Assembly: GCA_963663845.2 (NCBI GenBank)
Contig: OY760650.2
Coordinates: forward strand, 1,054,001 to 1,118,000
Direction: 5' to 3'
DNA: 64,000 bases
From: Versatilivorator sp963663845
GTDB lineage: Bacteria; Acidobacteriota; Terriglobia; Versatilivoradales; Versatilivoraceae
Position numbers and translations under genes: made by a program. A model generated the notes under the pieces. The model did no database searches and was not told the DNA's origin. It worked only from the letters and a program-made list of their open reading frames with translations. Shown in pieces: positions 52,296-61,738 of this stretch; position 1 is the stretch's first letter; the number at the start of each line of letters is the position of its first letter.

Positions 52296-53387
52296 ATGTT
52301 GACCCTTGGCATTGAATCTTCCTGCGATGAAACGGCAGCCTCCGTCCTGGAAGACGGCAGGCGAATCCTCTCCAATGTGGTGGCCTCCCAAGACGACGTC
52401 CACAAGCGATATGGAGGCGTGGTCCCCGAGTTGGCTTCACGCCGTCACCTCGAGAACATTTCCCCGGTCGTCAAGGCCGCTCTGGGCGATGCCGGAATCC
52501 GGCCTGGGGATCTGGACGGCGTGGCGGTAACCCGGGGCCCTGGTCTGGTCGGCTCGCTTCTGGTGGGAATCAATTACGCCAAGGCCCTCTGTTTCAGCCT
52601 CGATCTTCCTCTGGCGGCCGTGCATCACCTGGAAGGCCATCTATTCTCCGTTCCCCTGGCCCTCTGGCAGGAACCGCGGCAGGCAGAGGCGGCAGACCTG
52701 AAGGGACTCCTTCCCGCCCTGGCGCTGGTGGTCTCGGGAGGACACACCAGCCTGTTCTGGATAGAGGGTCTGGGACTGGGGGCTCGGGAAGAGGCCGGCT
52801 ACAGGCTCCTGGGACGGACCCGAGACGATGCGGCCGGAGAAGCCTTCGACAAGGTCGCCAAGCTCCTGGGCCTCGGCTATCCCGGTGGAGCCGTCATCGA
52901 GCGGCTGGCCCGGCGTGGAGACCCCCATGCGGTCAAGCTGCCCATCCCTCGAATCGACGACGGGAAGCTGGATTTCAGCTTTTCCGGAATCAAGACCGCA
53001 GTATTGCGCTACACCCAAAAGCACCTCAGCCGGGAACTGGCTGTCGGGAACTGGGAAGGGGAGGAAGTCGTGCCCCGGTCCGTTCTCGACCTGGCGGCCA
53101 GTTTCCAGCACACCGCCATCAAGATCCTTGGAAAGACGCTGCTCGAAGCCAGTCTCGACTACCCGCCCCGTTCCATCATGGTCTCCGGAGGTGTCGCCTG
53201 CAACCGTGCCCTACGCCGGCACTTGCAGGAACTCTTTGCAGAGCGTGACTTGCCGGTGTTCTTTCCGACCCCCATCCTCTCGACCGACAACGCCGCCATG
53301 ATCGCGGCGGCGGGACATCCCAAGCTCTTGAAGCAGCAGTTCGCCGATCTGAGCATCAACGCCGACGCCCGCTGGAAGCTGGCCTGA
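52296..53387 (+). CDS. tsaD: tRNA N6-adenosine threonylcarbamoyltransferase
   Basis: The protein has 363 residues from the ATG at 52296. The Kae1/TsaD motifs are all present: LGIESSCDETAASV, the metal-binding HHLEGH (at about residue 111), LVVSGGHTSLFW, DDAAGEAFDKVAKLLGLGYPGG, and FSFSGIKTAV, with the final SGGVACNRALR and the Asp in STDNAAMIAAAG. It transfers the threonylcarbamoyl group to A37 of tRNAs that read ANN codons, with TsaB and TsaE. Those partner genes are not near. It is followed 53 bp later by thrC. Confidence 0.97.
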   Translation: MLTLGIESSCDETAASVLEDGRRILSNVVASQDDVHKRYGGVVPELASRRHLENISPVVKAALGDAGIRPGDLDGVAVTRGPGLVGSLLVGINYAKALCFSLDLPLAAVHHLEGHLFSVPLALWQEPRQAEAADLKGLLPALALVVSGGHTSLFWIEGLGLGAREEAGYRLLGRTRDDAAGEAFDKVAKLLGLGYPGGAVIERLARRGDPHAVKLPIPRIDDGKLDFSFSGIKTAVLRYTQKHLSRELAVGNWEGEEVVPRSVLDLAASFQHTAIKILGKTLLEASLDYPPRSIMVSGGVACNRALRRHLQELFAERDLPVFFPTPILSTDNAAMIAAAGHPKLLKQQFADLSINADARWKLA

Positions 53388-53440
53388 ACGCCGACCTGAA
53401 TGCCATTGAGTTTTCCATTCGATTTCAGTAGATTCGGGTC

Positions 53441-54769
53441 ATGGCCGCCCGTCTGAAGTGCATCGAGGAGAACTGCGGCAAAGTCGTCTCCGCCCTGTCC
53501 AAGGCATACGTCTGTCCGGCCTGCGGAGGCCTGCTGGACGTGGTCTACGACTTTCAATGCGACGACCCGGAGAAGATCAAGCACCTCTTCCTGCAGCGGC
53601 GCCTTTCCAACCATCTCCTCGACCTCAGCGGCGTCTGGAGATACCGGGAACTGCTTCCATTCTGCACCGACTTTTCCAGGGTGGTGTCCATGCAGGAGGG
53701 AAACACTCCCATCTACGAGGCCCCGCGCTGCGCGGAATACGCGGGGCTGAAGCAGTTGCACCTCAAGCACCAGGGACTGAATCCCACCGGGTCCTTCAAG
53801 GACAACGGCATGACGGCCGGCCTCACCCAGGCCAACCTCCTCAACTCCAGGATGGTGGCCTGCGCCAGCACGGGAAACACCTCGGCCTCCATGGCGGCCT
53901 ATGCGTCCCGAGCCGGCATGAAGGCCGTGATCTTCATCCCCGACCAGCAGATCGCTTTCGGAAAGCTGGCCCAGAGCCTGGACTATGGCGCTCTGACGCT
54001 GCAGTTGGAGGGAGACTTCGACGAATCGATGAAGCTGGTGAAGGAAATCACCCAGGAGACCGACGTCTACCTGCTGAATTCGATCAATCCCTTTCGGCTG
54101 GAAGGACAGAAGGCGATCATCATCGAGATGCTGTGCCAGCGCGACTGGCAAGTGCCCGACCGGGTGGTGGTCCCCGGGGGAAACCTGGGTAACAGCGCCT
54201 CCTTCGGCAAAGCCATCAAGGAATTGCACGACCTGGGCTTTATCCGGAAGATGCCCATGGTCACCATCATCCAGGCCCAGAGAGCCAATCCTCTCTACCA
54301 GACACTGATCGACCACTCTCCGAGACTGGTCCGTGTCGAGGCCCACACCCTGGCCACCGCCATCAAGATCGGCAACCCGGTCTCATGGAAGAAAGCGGTG
54401 CGGGCCATGGACTGGACGCAGGGATGGTGCGATGTTGTCAGCGAGCAGGAAATCGCCGATGCCAAGGCCATGATCGGCAGGGACGGCATCGGCTGTGAAC
54501 CCGCCTCCGCCACCACCGTTGCCGGAATCAGGAAATTGATCCGGACCCGGGAAATCGATCCCGAGGAAGACGTGGTGGCGGTCCTGACCGGCAATCTGCT
54601 GAAGGACCCCGACTATGCTACCAACTACCATCAGGATTCCCTCTACGAAGAGGCCACCTACAGGAACGAGCTGCTGGAGAAAGAGGGCAAGGTGCGCTCC
54701 ACCTTCGCCAATGCCCCCATCAAGGTCAGGGCCGACAAGGAGGCAATCCTGAAGATCCTGAATCTGTAA
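53441..54769 (+). CDS. thrC: Threonine synthase
   Basis: The protein has 442 residues. A small N-terminal zinc-ribbon-like part (CIEENCGKV, CPACGG) precedes the fold-type II PLP domain: QEGNTPIYEAPRC, the PLP site NPTGSFKDNGMTAG (Lys near 120), ACASTGNTSASMAAYASRAG, and the phosphate-binding VVPGGNLGNSASFGKA. It converts O-phosphohomoserine to threonine. The zinc-ribbon N-terminus places it in the archaeal/Chloroflexi-like branch of ThrC and not the proteobacterial branch. The next gene, a PpiC protein, starts 13 bp downstream and may be on the same transcript. Confidence 0.95.
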   Translation: MAARLKCIEENCGKVVSALSKAYVCPACGGLLDVVYDFQCDDPEKIKHLFLQRRLSNHLLDLSGVWRYRELLPFCTDFSRVVSMQEGNTPIYEAPRCAEYAGLKQLHLKHQGLNPTGSFKDNGMTAGLTQANLLNSRMVACASTGNTSASMAAYASRAGMKAVIFIPDQQIAFGKLAQSLDYGALTLQLEGDFDESMKLVKEITQETDVYLLNSINPFRLEGQKAIIIEMLCQRDWQVPDRVVVPGGNLGNSASFGKAIKELHDLGFIRKMPMVTIIQAQRANPLYQTLIDHSPRLVRVEAHTLATAIKIGNPVSWKKAVRAMDWTQGWCDVVSEQEIADAKAMIGRDGIGCEPASATTVAGIRKLIRTREIDPEEDVVAVLTGNLLKDPDYATNYHQDSLYEEATYRNELLEKEGKVRSTFANAPIKVRADKEAILKILNL

Positions 54770-54782
54770 CCAGAGAGGAACC

Positions 54783-55820
54783 ATGCAGACCCCATCAAGC
54801 CAAACTGTTCTCCTGTCCCTCACCCTCCTGTTGGGCCTCGCCCTCGGAGCTCCTGTCCCCGGACTGCCGGAAGGCGGGTCCGCCGCTGCCGCCGACAAGA
54901 CTGTTCTCACCATTGGAGAGGAGACGCTTACCCGGGCACAGGTGGACGACATGCTCCGGCTGCTGCCTCCGCAGCAGCGCTCCCTGTTCTCGAAACCCGA
55001 GGGCAAGCAGGCCTTCGCCGACTACATCGTCCGTTCCAAGCTCTACAGCCGGGAAGCAAGGAAACGGGGCTGGGACGCTCGTCCGGAAGTCGAGCAGACC
55101 ATTCGCCAGTTCCAGGCCAAGCTGGAAAAAAACCAGGTGAGGGGGCTGCCCATCGAGGATGAGGAAGACCGGAAGCAAGTCCTGGAACTCTTCAGGGAGG
55201 GCCTGCTCATGGGGGTGGCGGAAAAGGAGTTGAAGGAAGAACTGGCGGTCTCGGCCATGGAGGTCGCGACCCACTACCAGGAAAACGCCGCCGCCTTCGA
55301 CATGGTGAGAGGCCGCCGGCTGGTGATCCGCTCCGAGGCTTCCAATTTTTTCTTTGGCGACAACAGACGCGCCGACCAGACCTTGTCCGACGAGGATGCC
55401 AGGGCCAGGGCCGAGAAGCTGCGCCGGGAAATCCAGGAAGGAGCCGACTTCGAGGAGATGGCCGCCCTGCACTCCGAGGACCCGTTGACCTCCGGCGTCG
55501 GCGGGGACACCGGCATCGTGCGCCGCGGACTGCCCAACAAGACCCTGGTGACCCCGCCCGAGGTTGACCTGCTGTTCAGTCTGGAGCCGGGGGACCTCAG
55601 CCCGATTGTGCAAACGCCCATGGGATTTGCGCTGCTGAAGCTGGAGGAGAAGAGGAAGATGAGCCTGGCCGAAGCCCACCCCGAGATCCAGGCGCGCATC
55701 CGGAATCAAAAGCTGGAGGACCGGTATCGACAAATGCGGCTTGAGCACCGCATCGTCATCGACCCCTCCTTTTTCGAAACCTGGGTCGAATTCACCGCCC
55801 CCGCTAAAGCAGCGGAGTGA
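54783..55820 (+). CDS. Exported PpiC/parvulin-type peptidyl-prolyl isomerase
   Basis: The protein has 345 residues. AGAGAGGAACC precedes the ATG. A signal peptide (LLSLTLLLGLALGAP) is followed by a SurA-N-like helical region with DMLRLLPPQQRSLFSKPEGK and by a parvulin domain (about residues 180-300: VIRSEASNFFFGDN, ADFEEMAALHSEDPLTSGVGGDTG, PIVQTPMGFALLKLEEKR). It likely folds outer-membrane or periplasmic proteins. Its 3' end overlaps the convergent TlpA gene by 17 bp. Confidence 0.9.
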   Translation: MQTPSSQTVLLSLTLLLGLALGAPVPGLPEGGSAAAADKTVLTIGEETLTRAQVDDMLRLLPPQQRSLFSKPEGKQAFADYIVRSKLYSREARKRGWDARPEVEQTIRQFQAKLEKNQVRGLPIEDEEDRKQVLELFREGLLMGVAEKELKEELAVSAMEVATHYQENAAAFDMVRGRRLVIRSEASNFFFGDNRRADQTLSDEDARARAEKLRREIQEGADFEEMAALHSEDPLTSGVGGDTGIVRRGLPNKTLVTPPEVDLLFSLEPGDLSPIVQTPMGFALLKLEEKRKMSLAEAHPEIQARIRNQKLEDRYRQMRLEHRIVIDPSFFETWVEFTAPAKAAE

Positions 55821-56343
55821 TGCGTGCTTCCAGCTTTTTCAGGTCGTGGGTCTCCTCGTTGCTGCCCTCCACGAATCGGCCCACGATGTTTCCCTTGCGA
55901 TCCACCAGCACCAGGTAGGGAATGCTGAAGTTGGGGCGCTGGGGGGATGCCTTGACGTAGTTCATGGCGATGGAAAAGTCGCCCAGGAGGATGGGATAGG
56001 TCAGCCCGTATTTCTTGATGTAGGGCTCGACGTCCTTGGCCTTCCCCCGATCGTGGGAGATCCCCAGGACCACCAACCCCCGATCCTTGTACTTGCGGTA
56101 GAGTTTTTCCAGGAGCGGGTTGGTGCGCTGGCAGTCAGGACACCAGGTCTGAAAGAAAGCCATCAACACCACCTGCCCTTTCAGGCCGGTCGACTTGACG
56201 ACCTCGCCGTCCCAGGTGGGCAAGATAAAGTAGGGAGCCGGCTCCGGCTCCACCTTCTTCTGCATCGGGGCGGCCGAAGAGAGCCCCGCGGCGACAACGG
56301 CAATCGCCAGCCCAATCGCAAGAAACCATCGATTCTGCAACAC
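55804..56343 (-). CDS. TlpA-family thioredoxin-like protein
   Basis: The protein has 179 residues from the GTG at 56343, which has GGAGG five bases before it and begins the hydrophobic anchor (WFLAIGLAIAVVAAG). The thioredoxin fold has the redox motif TWCPDC in FFQTWCPDCQRT and a cis-Pro segment (IPYLVLVDRKGNIVG). It is likely periplasmic and membrane-anchored, reducing thiols of cytochrome apoproteins or others. It overlaps the convergent PpiC gene by 17 bp. Confidence 0.9.
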   Translation of the reverse strand: MLQNRWFLAIGLAIAVVAAGLSSAAPMQKKVEPEPAPYFILPTWDGEVVKSTGLKGQVVLMAFFQTWCPDCQRTNPLLEKLYRKYKDRGLVVLGISHDRGKAKDVEPYIKKYGLTYPILLGDFSIAMNYVKASPQRPNFSIPYLVLVDRKGNIVGRFVEGSNEETHDLKKLEARITPLL

Positions 56344-56611
56344 TTCCACCTCCGATCGACCGTCGCACCGGTACCGATTCAGGATTTGCCGGGAGGGAGG
56401 AGACAGGGTCATTGGCGAAGAGTCGCGACCAACCCAACCGCGCCCGGCAAAAACAGGGGATCCTTCAAACCCCACCGCTTTCCTAGCATAGCCCATCCCC
56501 TTCCCGCGGGCAACGCCGGCCGGCGGGCTCCCTGGGCCATCCCACGCACCCTCATTCAGGGTGACAGAACTGTCAAGACCTCCGAATCAGGCCCACATTC
56601 CCGGTGGGATT

Positions 56612-56684
56612 GTAGGGGCGCCCCTTGTGGGCGCCCAATGCGAGGTCACTGGGAACAACAGGGCAACCACAAGGTTGCCCCTGC
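56612..56684. repeat. Inverted repeat of the GGGGCGCCCCTTGTGGGC family, copy 2
   Basis: GTAGGGGCGCCCCTTGTGG is followed by GGCAACCACAAGGTTGCCC and CTGC, the near reverse complement. It resembles the copy at 25419-25503. A single CACAAAA arm lies further on at 56840-56861. The gap 56344-56942 shows no gene. Confidence 0.65.
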
Positions 56685-56942
56685 ATTGGGGAGGATAGCG
56701 TGGGATAGTCCTGGCCGGTCCCATACTACTGTCCCCAAGCGTCAGCCGTCCGCCGTGTTACTCCCCGGCTCAAGACCTGCTGCCGGAGTCCCATGGTATA
56801 CTCCCGGCGATGCGCCCATCCCGGCCATGACGCAGATATCTTTTTGTGCCTTTTGTGGCCATTCCCGGCGAACGTCCCGCTGCCGAATCTTGCAAGGGCT
56901 CCTTCGTCTCCCCTCGTGGACTGAGAGCGGCCGTTTCCCATC

Positions 56943-57788
56943 TTGATCGAAACCGACTTCACCCTCAGCCACCCTGACCGACTGAAGGTCCGATGCACGC
57001 TCCGCATTCCCGAGGGCGGGGGGATGGTCACTCCGGTGGTGGTGGCGCACGGCTTTCTGGGATTCAAGGACTGGGGGTTCTTTCCCTACCTGGGGCGTCG
57101 TCTGAGCGAGGCCGGATTCGCCGCCATCACCTTCAACCACGCCCATTCGGGAATCCGGGACAATCCCTGGAAGATCGATGATCCGGAGGGATTCTCCAGG
57201 AACTCGACCACCCAGGAACTGCGGGATTGGGATTTGGTGATGGATGCCCTGTTGCTGGGGAAGATGCCGCTGGCGGAACGCATGCGCCTGAACGCCGTCG
57301 GGGCCATCGGACACAGCCGAGGGGGAAGCTACGCCGTTCTGCTATCGCGCCAGGTGCCGCAGATCGCCTCCATCGTCACCTGGGGAGCCATCCGCACCTT
57401 TGACCGATTCGACACCGAAAACCGCCGGCTCTGGCGAGACCGGGGATACCTGGAGGTCCCCAGGGAGGCGCACGAAACGCCTCTGAGAATGGGGGTGGCT
57501 GCCTTGGAGGCGCTGGAGCGCAACGACCGCCGCTTGCAGGTCCTGAACGCGGTGAGAGAGTCCACCATTCCCATCCTGTTTCTGCACGGCCGCCGGGACC
57601 GCCGGGTGCCGTTGTCGGAAGGTGAGCGCCTGTGGCGACGCGCCGACCCCCGACTCTGCCGTTTCCATGTCATCGAAAACGCCGGCCACACCTTTCAGAC
57701 CCGTCATCCCCTGACGACCCCTTCCCTGCCCCTCCTGGAAGCGGTTTCCAGGACCATCGACTGGTTCGGGAACACCCTGCCGACGTAG
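56943..57788 (+). CDS. Alpha/beta hydrolase
   Basis: The protein has 281 residues from a TTG start at 56943, which is not well supported by a ribosome site. The fold is shown by VVVAHGFLGFKDWG (oxyanion strand), the nucleophile elbow GHSRGG (Ser near 122), the acid residue in FLHGRRDRRVP and the His in ENAGHTFQTRHP. It resembles the esterase/peptidase-like group acting on small esters or acyl groups in the cytoplasm. It lies tail to tail with lon, 10 bp between the stops. Substrate unknown. Confidence 0.85.
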   Translation: MIETDFTLSHPDRLKVRCTLRIPEGGGMVTPVVVAHGFLGFKDWGFFPYLGRRLSEAGFAAITFNHAHSGIRDNPWKIDDPEGFSRNSTTQELRDWDLVMDALLLGKMPLAERMRLNAVGAIGHSRGGSYAVLLSRQVPQIASIVTWGAIRTFDRFDTENRRLWRDRGYLEVPREAHETPLRMGVAALEALERNDRRLQVLNAVRESTIPILFLHGRRDRRVPLSEGERLWRRADPRLCRFHVIENAGHTFQTRHPLTTPSLPLLEAVSRTIDWFGNTLPT

Positions 57789-57798
57789 CCTACATCTC

Positions 57799-60258
57799 TC
57801 ACTCGGCCAGCGCCCACCGGCAGACGTCGTCGAAGTGGTCGGCGAAACTCAGGGACAGACCCTTCCTCAGGTAGTCCGGAAGCTCCTCGTAGTCCCTGCG
57901 ATTGCCTTCGGGAAAAATCAAGCGGACCAGGCCGGCCCGCCGCGCTGCGATCACCTTCTCTCTGACCCCGCCGATGGGCAGCACCCGCCCGGTCAAGGTC
58001 AACTCTCCCGTCATGGCCAGGCCCTGCCTGGCCGGCTTTTTCCGAATCAGCGAAACCAGGGCCGCAGCCATGGTGATGCCCGCGGAGGGGCCGTCCTTGG
58101 GAATGGCGCCGGCCGGAACGTGCAGGTGAACGAAATGGCGGTCGAAAAATTCGACATCCTCCGAAAGGTCCGCCATGCGCGACATGACGTAGGAGTAGGC
58201 GATTTCGGAACTCTCCACCATCACCTCTCCCAGTTGTCCCGTCTGCTTGAACCCCTTGCGCCGGCTGGCCACGGCCGTGGCCTCCACCTGCAAGGTCACG
58301 CCGCCCAGGCTGGTCCAGGCCAGGCCCGTCACCACCCCGGGAGCGTGCGGCGCCAGCTCGTCCGCCTGGTGGATGGGCTTCCCCAGGTAGGTTTCGATAT
58401 TCTTCCGGGTGACCACGATCCTCTTGCCGGAGTCCTCCGACAACTCCAGCGCCGCCTTGCGGGCGATCTTCCTGATCAGGTTTTCCAGGCTGCGCACTCC
58501 GGCCTCTCGAGCATAGCCGTCGATCATGGAGGTGAGCGCCGCCTTGCGAATACCGATCTGCGTCCGGGTCAGGCCGTGGCTGCGGATCGACTTGGGAACG
58601 AGGAAGCGCCGCGCAATCTCCAGCTTCTCTTCCAGGATGTACCCCGACAGCCGGATCACTTCCATGCGATCCAGCAGCGGCAATGGAATGGTATCGGTTC
58701 GGTTGGCCGTCACCACGAACAGGACCTGGGACAGATCGAAGGGAACGTCCAGATAGTGGTCGCGGAAACTGGCGTTCTGCTCGGGATCCAGGACTTCCAG
58801 CAGGGCCGAGGCGGGGTCGCCCCGGAATGAAGCCCCGATCTTGTCGATTTCGTCCAGCATGATGACCGGATTGGAGGTGCCGGCGGTCTTGAGCGCTTGA
58901 ATGAATTTCCCGGGCATGGCTCCGATATAGGTGCGGCGGTGCCCCTTGATTTCAGCCTCGTCTCTCATTCCCCCCAGGGAAAATCGATAGAAGCGGCGGC
59001 CCAGCGCGGCGGCGATACTCTTGCCGACGGAAGTCTTTCCCACCCCCGGAGGCCCTGCCAGGCAAACGATCGACCCCGAGAGGTCTCCCTTCATCTTGCC
59101 GACGGCCATGAATTCCAGGACCCGTTCCTTGACGTCCTCCAAACCGTAGTGGTCTCGGTCCAGCACCCTTCGCGCCCGGCCCAGGTCATAGGAATCGCGA
59201 CTGCGCCTCCCCCAGGGAAGCACGGTAAGCCAATCCAGGTAGTTCCGGGTCACCGTGTATTCCGGAGAGGTGGTTTCCAGGATTTTCAACTTGCCCAGCT
59301 CGTCCTCGATCACCCCCTGGACTTCGGGCGTCAGCTCGAGCGACTCCAGGCGCTCCTCGAACTTTTCGATCTCGGTCGTCTTCCCTTCCTTCTCCAGACC
59401 CAACTCTCTCTTGATGGCCTTGAGTTGCTCCTTGAGAAAAAACTCTCGTTGCTGCGTTGAAATCTTCTCCTCGATCCGGGTGGTGATCTTCTTTTGAAGC
59501 CTGGAGAGATCCACCTCTCTTCGCAGCAGGGTCAACACCCGATCGATCCGGCGGCGAACATCGAACGTCTCCAGGATCTTCTGCAGTTCCCCACCCTCGG
59601 CCGTCGTCAGATGAGCCGCAAAGTCGGCCAGCTTCCCGGGATCCTCCAGGCTGGATCGACTCAAGAACAGCTTGATGGCCTCGGATTGCAGCGGGTCCAG
59701 CTTCACCAGTTCCTTGAGACTGGAAACGATAGCCATCGAGTAGGCCTTGAGTTCCAGGTTGACCGAAAGTTCGGCTGCGTAGTGATAGTCCACCCGGGCA
59801 ACCAGGCCCATCTCCCCCAGATCCACCTCCCGGACCGTGAACCGTTCCAGGCAATTCACCAGCACGTGGGTGACTTCCGGTTCGACCTGGACGGCCTTGA
59901 CGATCTTGGCCGCCACCCCGACCCGATGGAGGTTTTCCGGCTTTTCCTCGGCCTCCGGATCCTTGAGAAGCACCAGGCCCAGCGTCTGGTCGGAAGATTC
60001 CGCCGCCCGCTTCAAGGCGGCCAGCGGCAACTCTCCCGTAACCTCCAGGGGGACCGGCAGTCCCGGGAAGAACGGCCGGGGCCTCACCGCCAGGATCGGC
60101 ACCCTGTCGGGCAAGACTCTGGTGGCGAGCACCAGTCCGGAATCCTCCCGCCCGCCTGCTCCGGAGTCGGCCCCTCTGTCCGAATCGAGGTTTCTGCGGC
60201 CGTGGTCGCCGTTGGCCACCGTGTCATCGGGACTGGAATTCGGCTTCCCGTCGCTCAT
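57799..60258 (-). CDS. lon: ATP-dependent protease Lon
   Basis: The protein has 819 residues. A variable N-terminal tail of about 45 residues precedes the LAN substrate-binding domain. The AAA+ module has Walker A GPPGVGKTS (about 401-408) and Walker B VIMLDEIDKI. The C-terminal protease domain has the Ser in PKDGPSAGIT (about 723) and the Lys in VREKVIAARRAG (about 766), which make the catalytic Ser-Lys pair. Lon degrades damaged and regulatory proteins in the cytoplasm. No HSE-like or HAIR-like operator is evident in the gap upstream (60259-60350). Confidence 0.97.
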   Translation of the reverse strand: MSDGKPNSSPDDTVANGDHGRRNLDSDRGADSGAGGREDSGLVLATRVLPDRVPILAVRPRPFFPGLPVPLEVTGELPLAALKRAAESSDQTLGLVLLKDPEAEEKPENLHRVGVAAKIVKAVQVEPEVTHVLVNCLERFTVREVDLGEMGLVARVDYHYAAELSVNLELKAYSMAIVSSLKELVKLDPLQSEAIKLFLSRSSLEDPGKLADFAAHLTTAEGGELQKILETFDVRRRIDRVLTLLRREVDLSRLQKKITTRIEEKISTQQREFFLKEQLKAIKRELGLEKEGKTTEIEKFEERLESLELTPEVQGVIEDELGKLKILETTSPEYTVTRNYLDWLTVLPWGRRSRDSYDLGRARRVLDRDHYGLEDVKERVLEFMAVGKMKGDLSGSIVCLAGPPGVGKTSVGKSIAAALGRRFYRFSLGGMRDEAEIKGHRRTYIGAMPGKFIQALKTAGTSNPVIMLDEIDKIGASFRGDPASALLEVLDPEQNASFRDHYLDVPFDLSQVLFVVTANRTDTIPLPLLDRMEVIRLSGYILEEKLEIARRFLVPKSIRSHGLTRTQIGIRKAALTSMIDGYAREAGVRSLENLIRKIARKAALELSEDSGKRIVVTRKNIETYLGKPIHQADELAPHAPGVVTGLAWTSLGGVTLQVEATAVASRRKGFKQTGQLGEVMVESSEIAYSYVMSRMADLSEDVEFFDRHFVHLHVPAGAIPKDGPSAGITMAAALVSLIRKKPARQGLAMTGELTLTGRVLPIGGVREKVIAARRAGLVRLIFPEGNRRDYEELPDYLRKGLSLSFADHFDDVCRWALAE

Positions 60259-60382
60259 CGAGTTCCTCCTCAGGCCCGCTCCTGGATTCGGGGCGGTCCC
60301 AGGAAATCGGCCTCAGCTCCCATCTTAGCAAGAAGTCCCTGGCTTGCTTGAAACTAATGGGCAGAGGGATCTTTTCCGGGAA

Positions 60383-60471
60383 TGGCCGCAAAAGGCGCAA
60401 AAAAGAACCCTCCGATCGTCAGGACTCGAAATCACGCCACTCATTTTGTGCCTTTTGTGCTTTTTGTGGTG
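60383..60471. repeat. CACAAAA-type inverted intergenic repeat, copy 2
   Basis: The left arm GGCCGCAAAAGGCGCAAAAA (60384-60403) pairs with the right arm ATTTTGTGCCTTTTGTGC plus TTTTTGTGG (60443-60469). It closely resembles 49438-49583. It lies between lon and the decahaem cytochrome gene, in a gap (60259-60661) without any gene. Confidence 0.6.
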
Positions 60472-60589
60472 AATGCCGAAGCTGCCAGTCCTTCACCTTT
60501 GCTGCCTCTTCGTCATTCCCGATCGGGAATTTTGCAAAAGGCTCGAAAAAGAAATCCACCAAGGGTCTTTTGAGGCGAAATAACCATAT

Positions 60590-60626
60590 ATTGTGCCCAT
60601 AAATGGATAGTATGCTATATGGGCGA
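60590..60626. promoter_or_regulatory. AT-rich palindromic site before the cytochrome operon
   Basis: TGCCCATA (60594-60601) is repeated inverted as TATGGGC (60618-60624), with an AT-rich 16-bp spacer. It is the most AT-rich part of the gap and lies just upstream of the decahaem gene, so it could be an operator or promoter region. No clear -35/-10 pair can be assigned. Confidence 0.35.
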
Positions 60627-60661
60627 TTTGGAGTTGAACCTGCCTTGGTCGATTCTCTGCC

Positions 60662-61738
60662 ATGGTTTCAAAACTGTCCGTCGATTGGGAGACCTGTCCA
60701 CACGGCGGCCGCTGTGAGAGAAGCGCCTCACCAGGCATCGGGCCCGGCTTGTCCCGCATGGCCGCGACCACGGCCATTTTCGTTCTGGCAGCCCTTGCTT
60801 CCCCCTTCGTTTACATCGCGCAAGTCGAGTGGCCGCCGGACGGCCACGTCCTGCATCGGTTCCAGGAGGCGCACTGGCCACCCGGCCAGCAGTTCCTGGG
60901 CAGCCGGATCTGCCAGGCCTGCCATCCGGCGGTGTGGGAGGACTTTCCCCGCAATCCGCACTTCAAGTCGGTGGCCCTGGCGAACCGGCCCGCGGGGAAG
61001 ACCGGCTGCGAGGGATGCCATGGCCCGGCCGCGCTCCACGTCAATGACCCTGACAAGGGGAAGATCCTGAAGTTCGCCGGGATGGAGCCAAGCCCAGCCC
61101 AGGATGTTTGCCTTCGCTGCCACAGCCAGGACATCGGCAAGATGCATATTCGGCGGTCGGCGCACCTGACCGGGGAAATCGGTTGCACGAGCTGCCATTC
61201 GATCCACAGCCCTCACCAGGCGGGTGCGCTGCTTGCGGCCGAGGAGCGGAGCGTCTGCTACGGCTGCCATCGGGAGATGGAAGCGCGCTTCAACCTGCCG
61301 TTCAAGCACCGTGTCAACGAGGGGGCCATGGACTGCACCGATTGCCACAACCCACACGGAGCCGCGCTCGCCACCTGGCGCACGGCGCACTCTCCGCGCA
61401 TGGTTTCGCATGGACTCGGGAACGACATTGCCTGCACCAAGTGCCATTCCGACAAGCGCGGCCCCTTTGTACACGAGCACCCGCCTGTCCGAGTCGAAGG
61501 CTGCCAGGCATGCCACAACCCGCACGGCAGCACCAATCCACGCCTGCTGAACCGTCCGTCGGCCTTTGTTCTGTGCCTGGAGTGCCACAACGACGTCGGC
61601 GGGTTCGGCATGCGTGCCGACGGCATCCGTTCGCCGAATCCGTGGTTCCACAACCTGGCCGACCCGGCGTTCCGGAACTGCGTCCTCTGTCATTCGCGGA
61701 TCCACGGCTCCAACGCCGATCCGAAGTTTCGACGATGA
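60662..61738 (+). CDS. Decahaem c-type cytochrome (MtrA/DmsE-like)
   Basis: The protein has up to 358 residues. The start is uncertain: the ATG at 60758 begins the hydrophobic segment MAATTAIFVLAALASPFVYIA, while that at 60662 adds 32 residues. Ten CxxCH motifs are present (CQACH, CEGCH, CLRCH, CTSCH, CYGCH, CTDCH, CTKCH, CQACH, CLECH, CVLCH), exactly the haem number of MtrA/DmsE-type periplasmic cytochromes. Such proteins fit inside an outer-membrane porin and pass electrons to the outside. The porin gene follows with a 4-bp ATGA overlap. Confidence 0.93.
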   Translation: MVSKLSVDWETCPHGGRCERSASPGIGPGLSRMAATTAIFVLAALASPFVYIAQVEWPPDGHVLHRFQEAHWPPGQQFLGSRICQACHPAVWEDFPRNPHFKSVALANRPAGKTGCEGCHGPAALHVNDPDKGKILKFAGMEPSPAQDVCLRCHSQDIGKMHIRRSAHLTGEIGCTSCHSIHSPHQAGALLAAEERSVCYGCHREMEARFNLPFKHRVNEGAMDCTDCHNPHGAALATWRTAHSPRMVSHGLGNDIACTKCHSDKRGPFVHEHPPVRVEGCQACHNPHGSTNPRLLNRPSAFVLCLECHNDVGGFGMRADGIRSPNPWFHNLADPAFRNCVLCHSRIHGSNADPKFRR

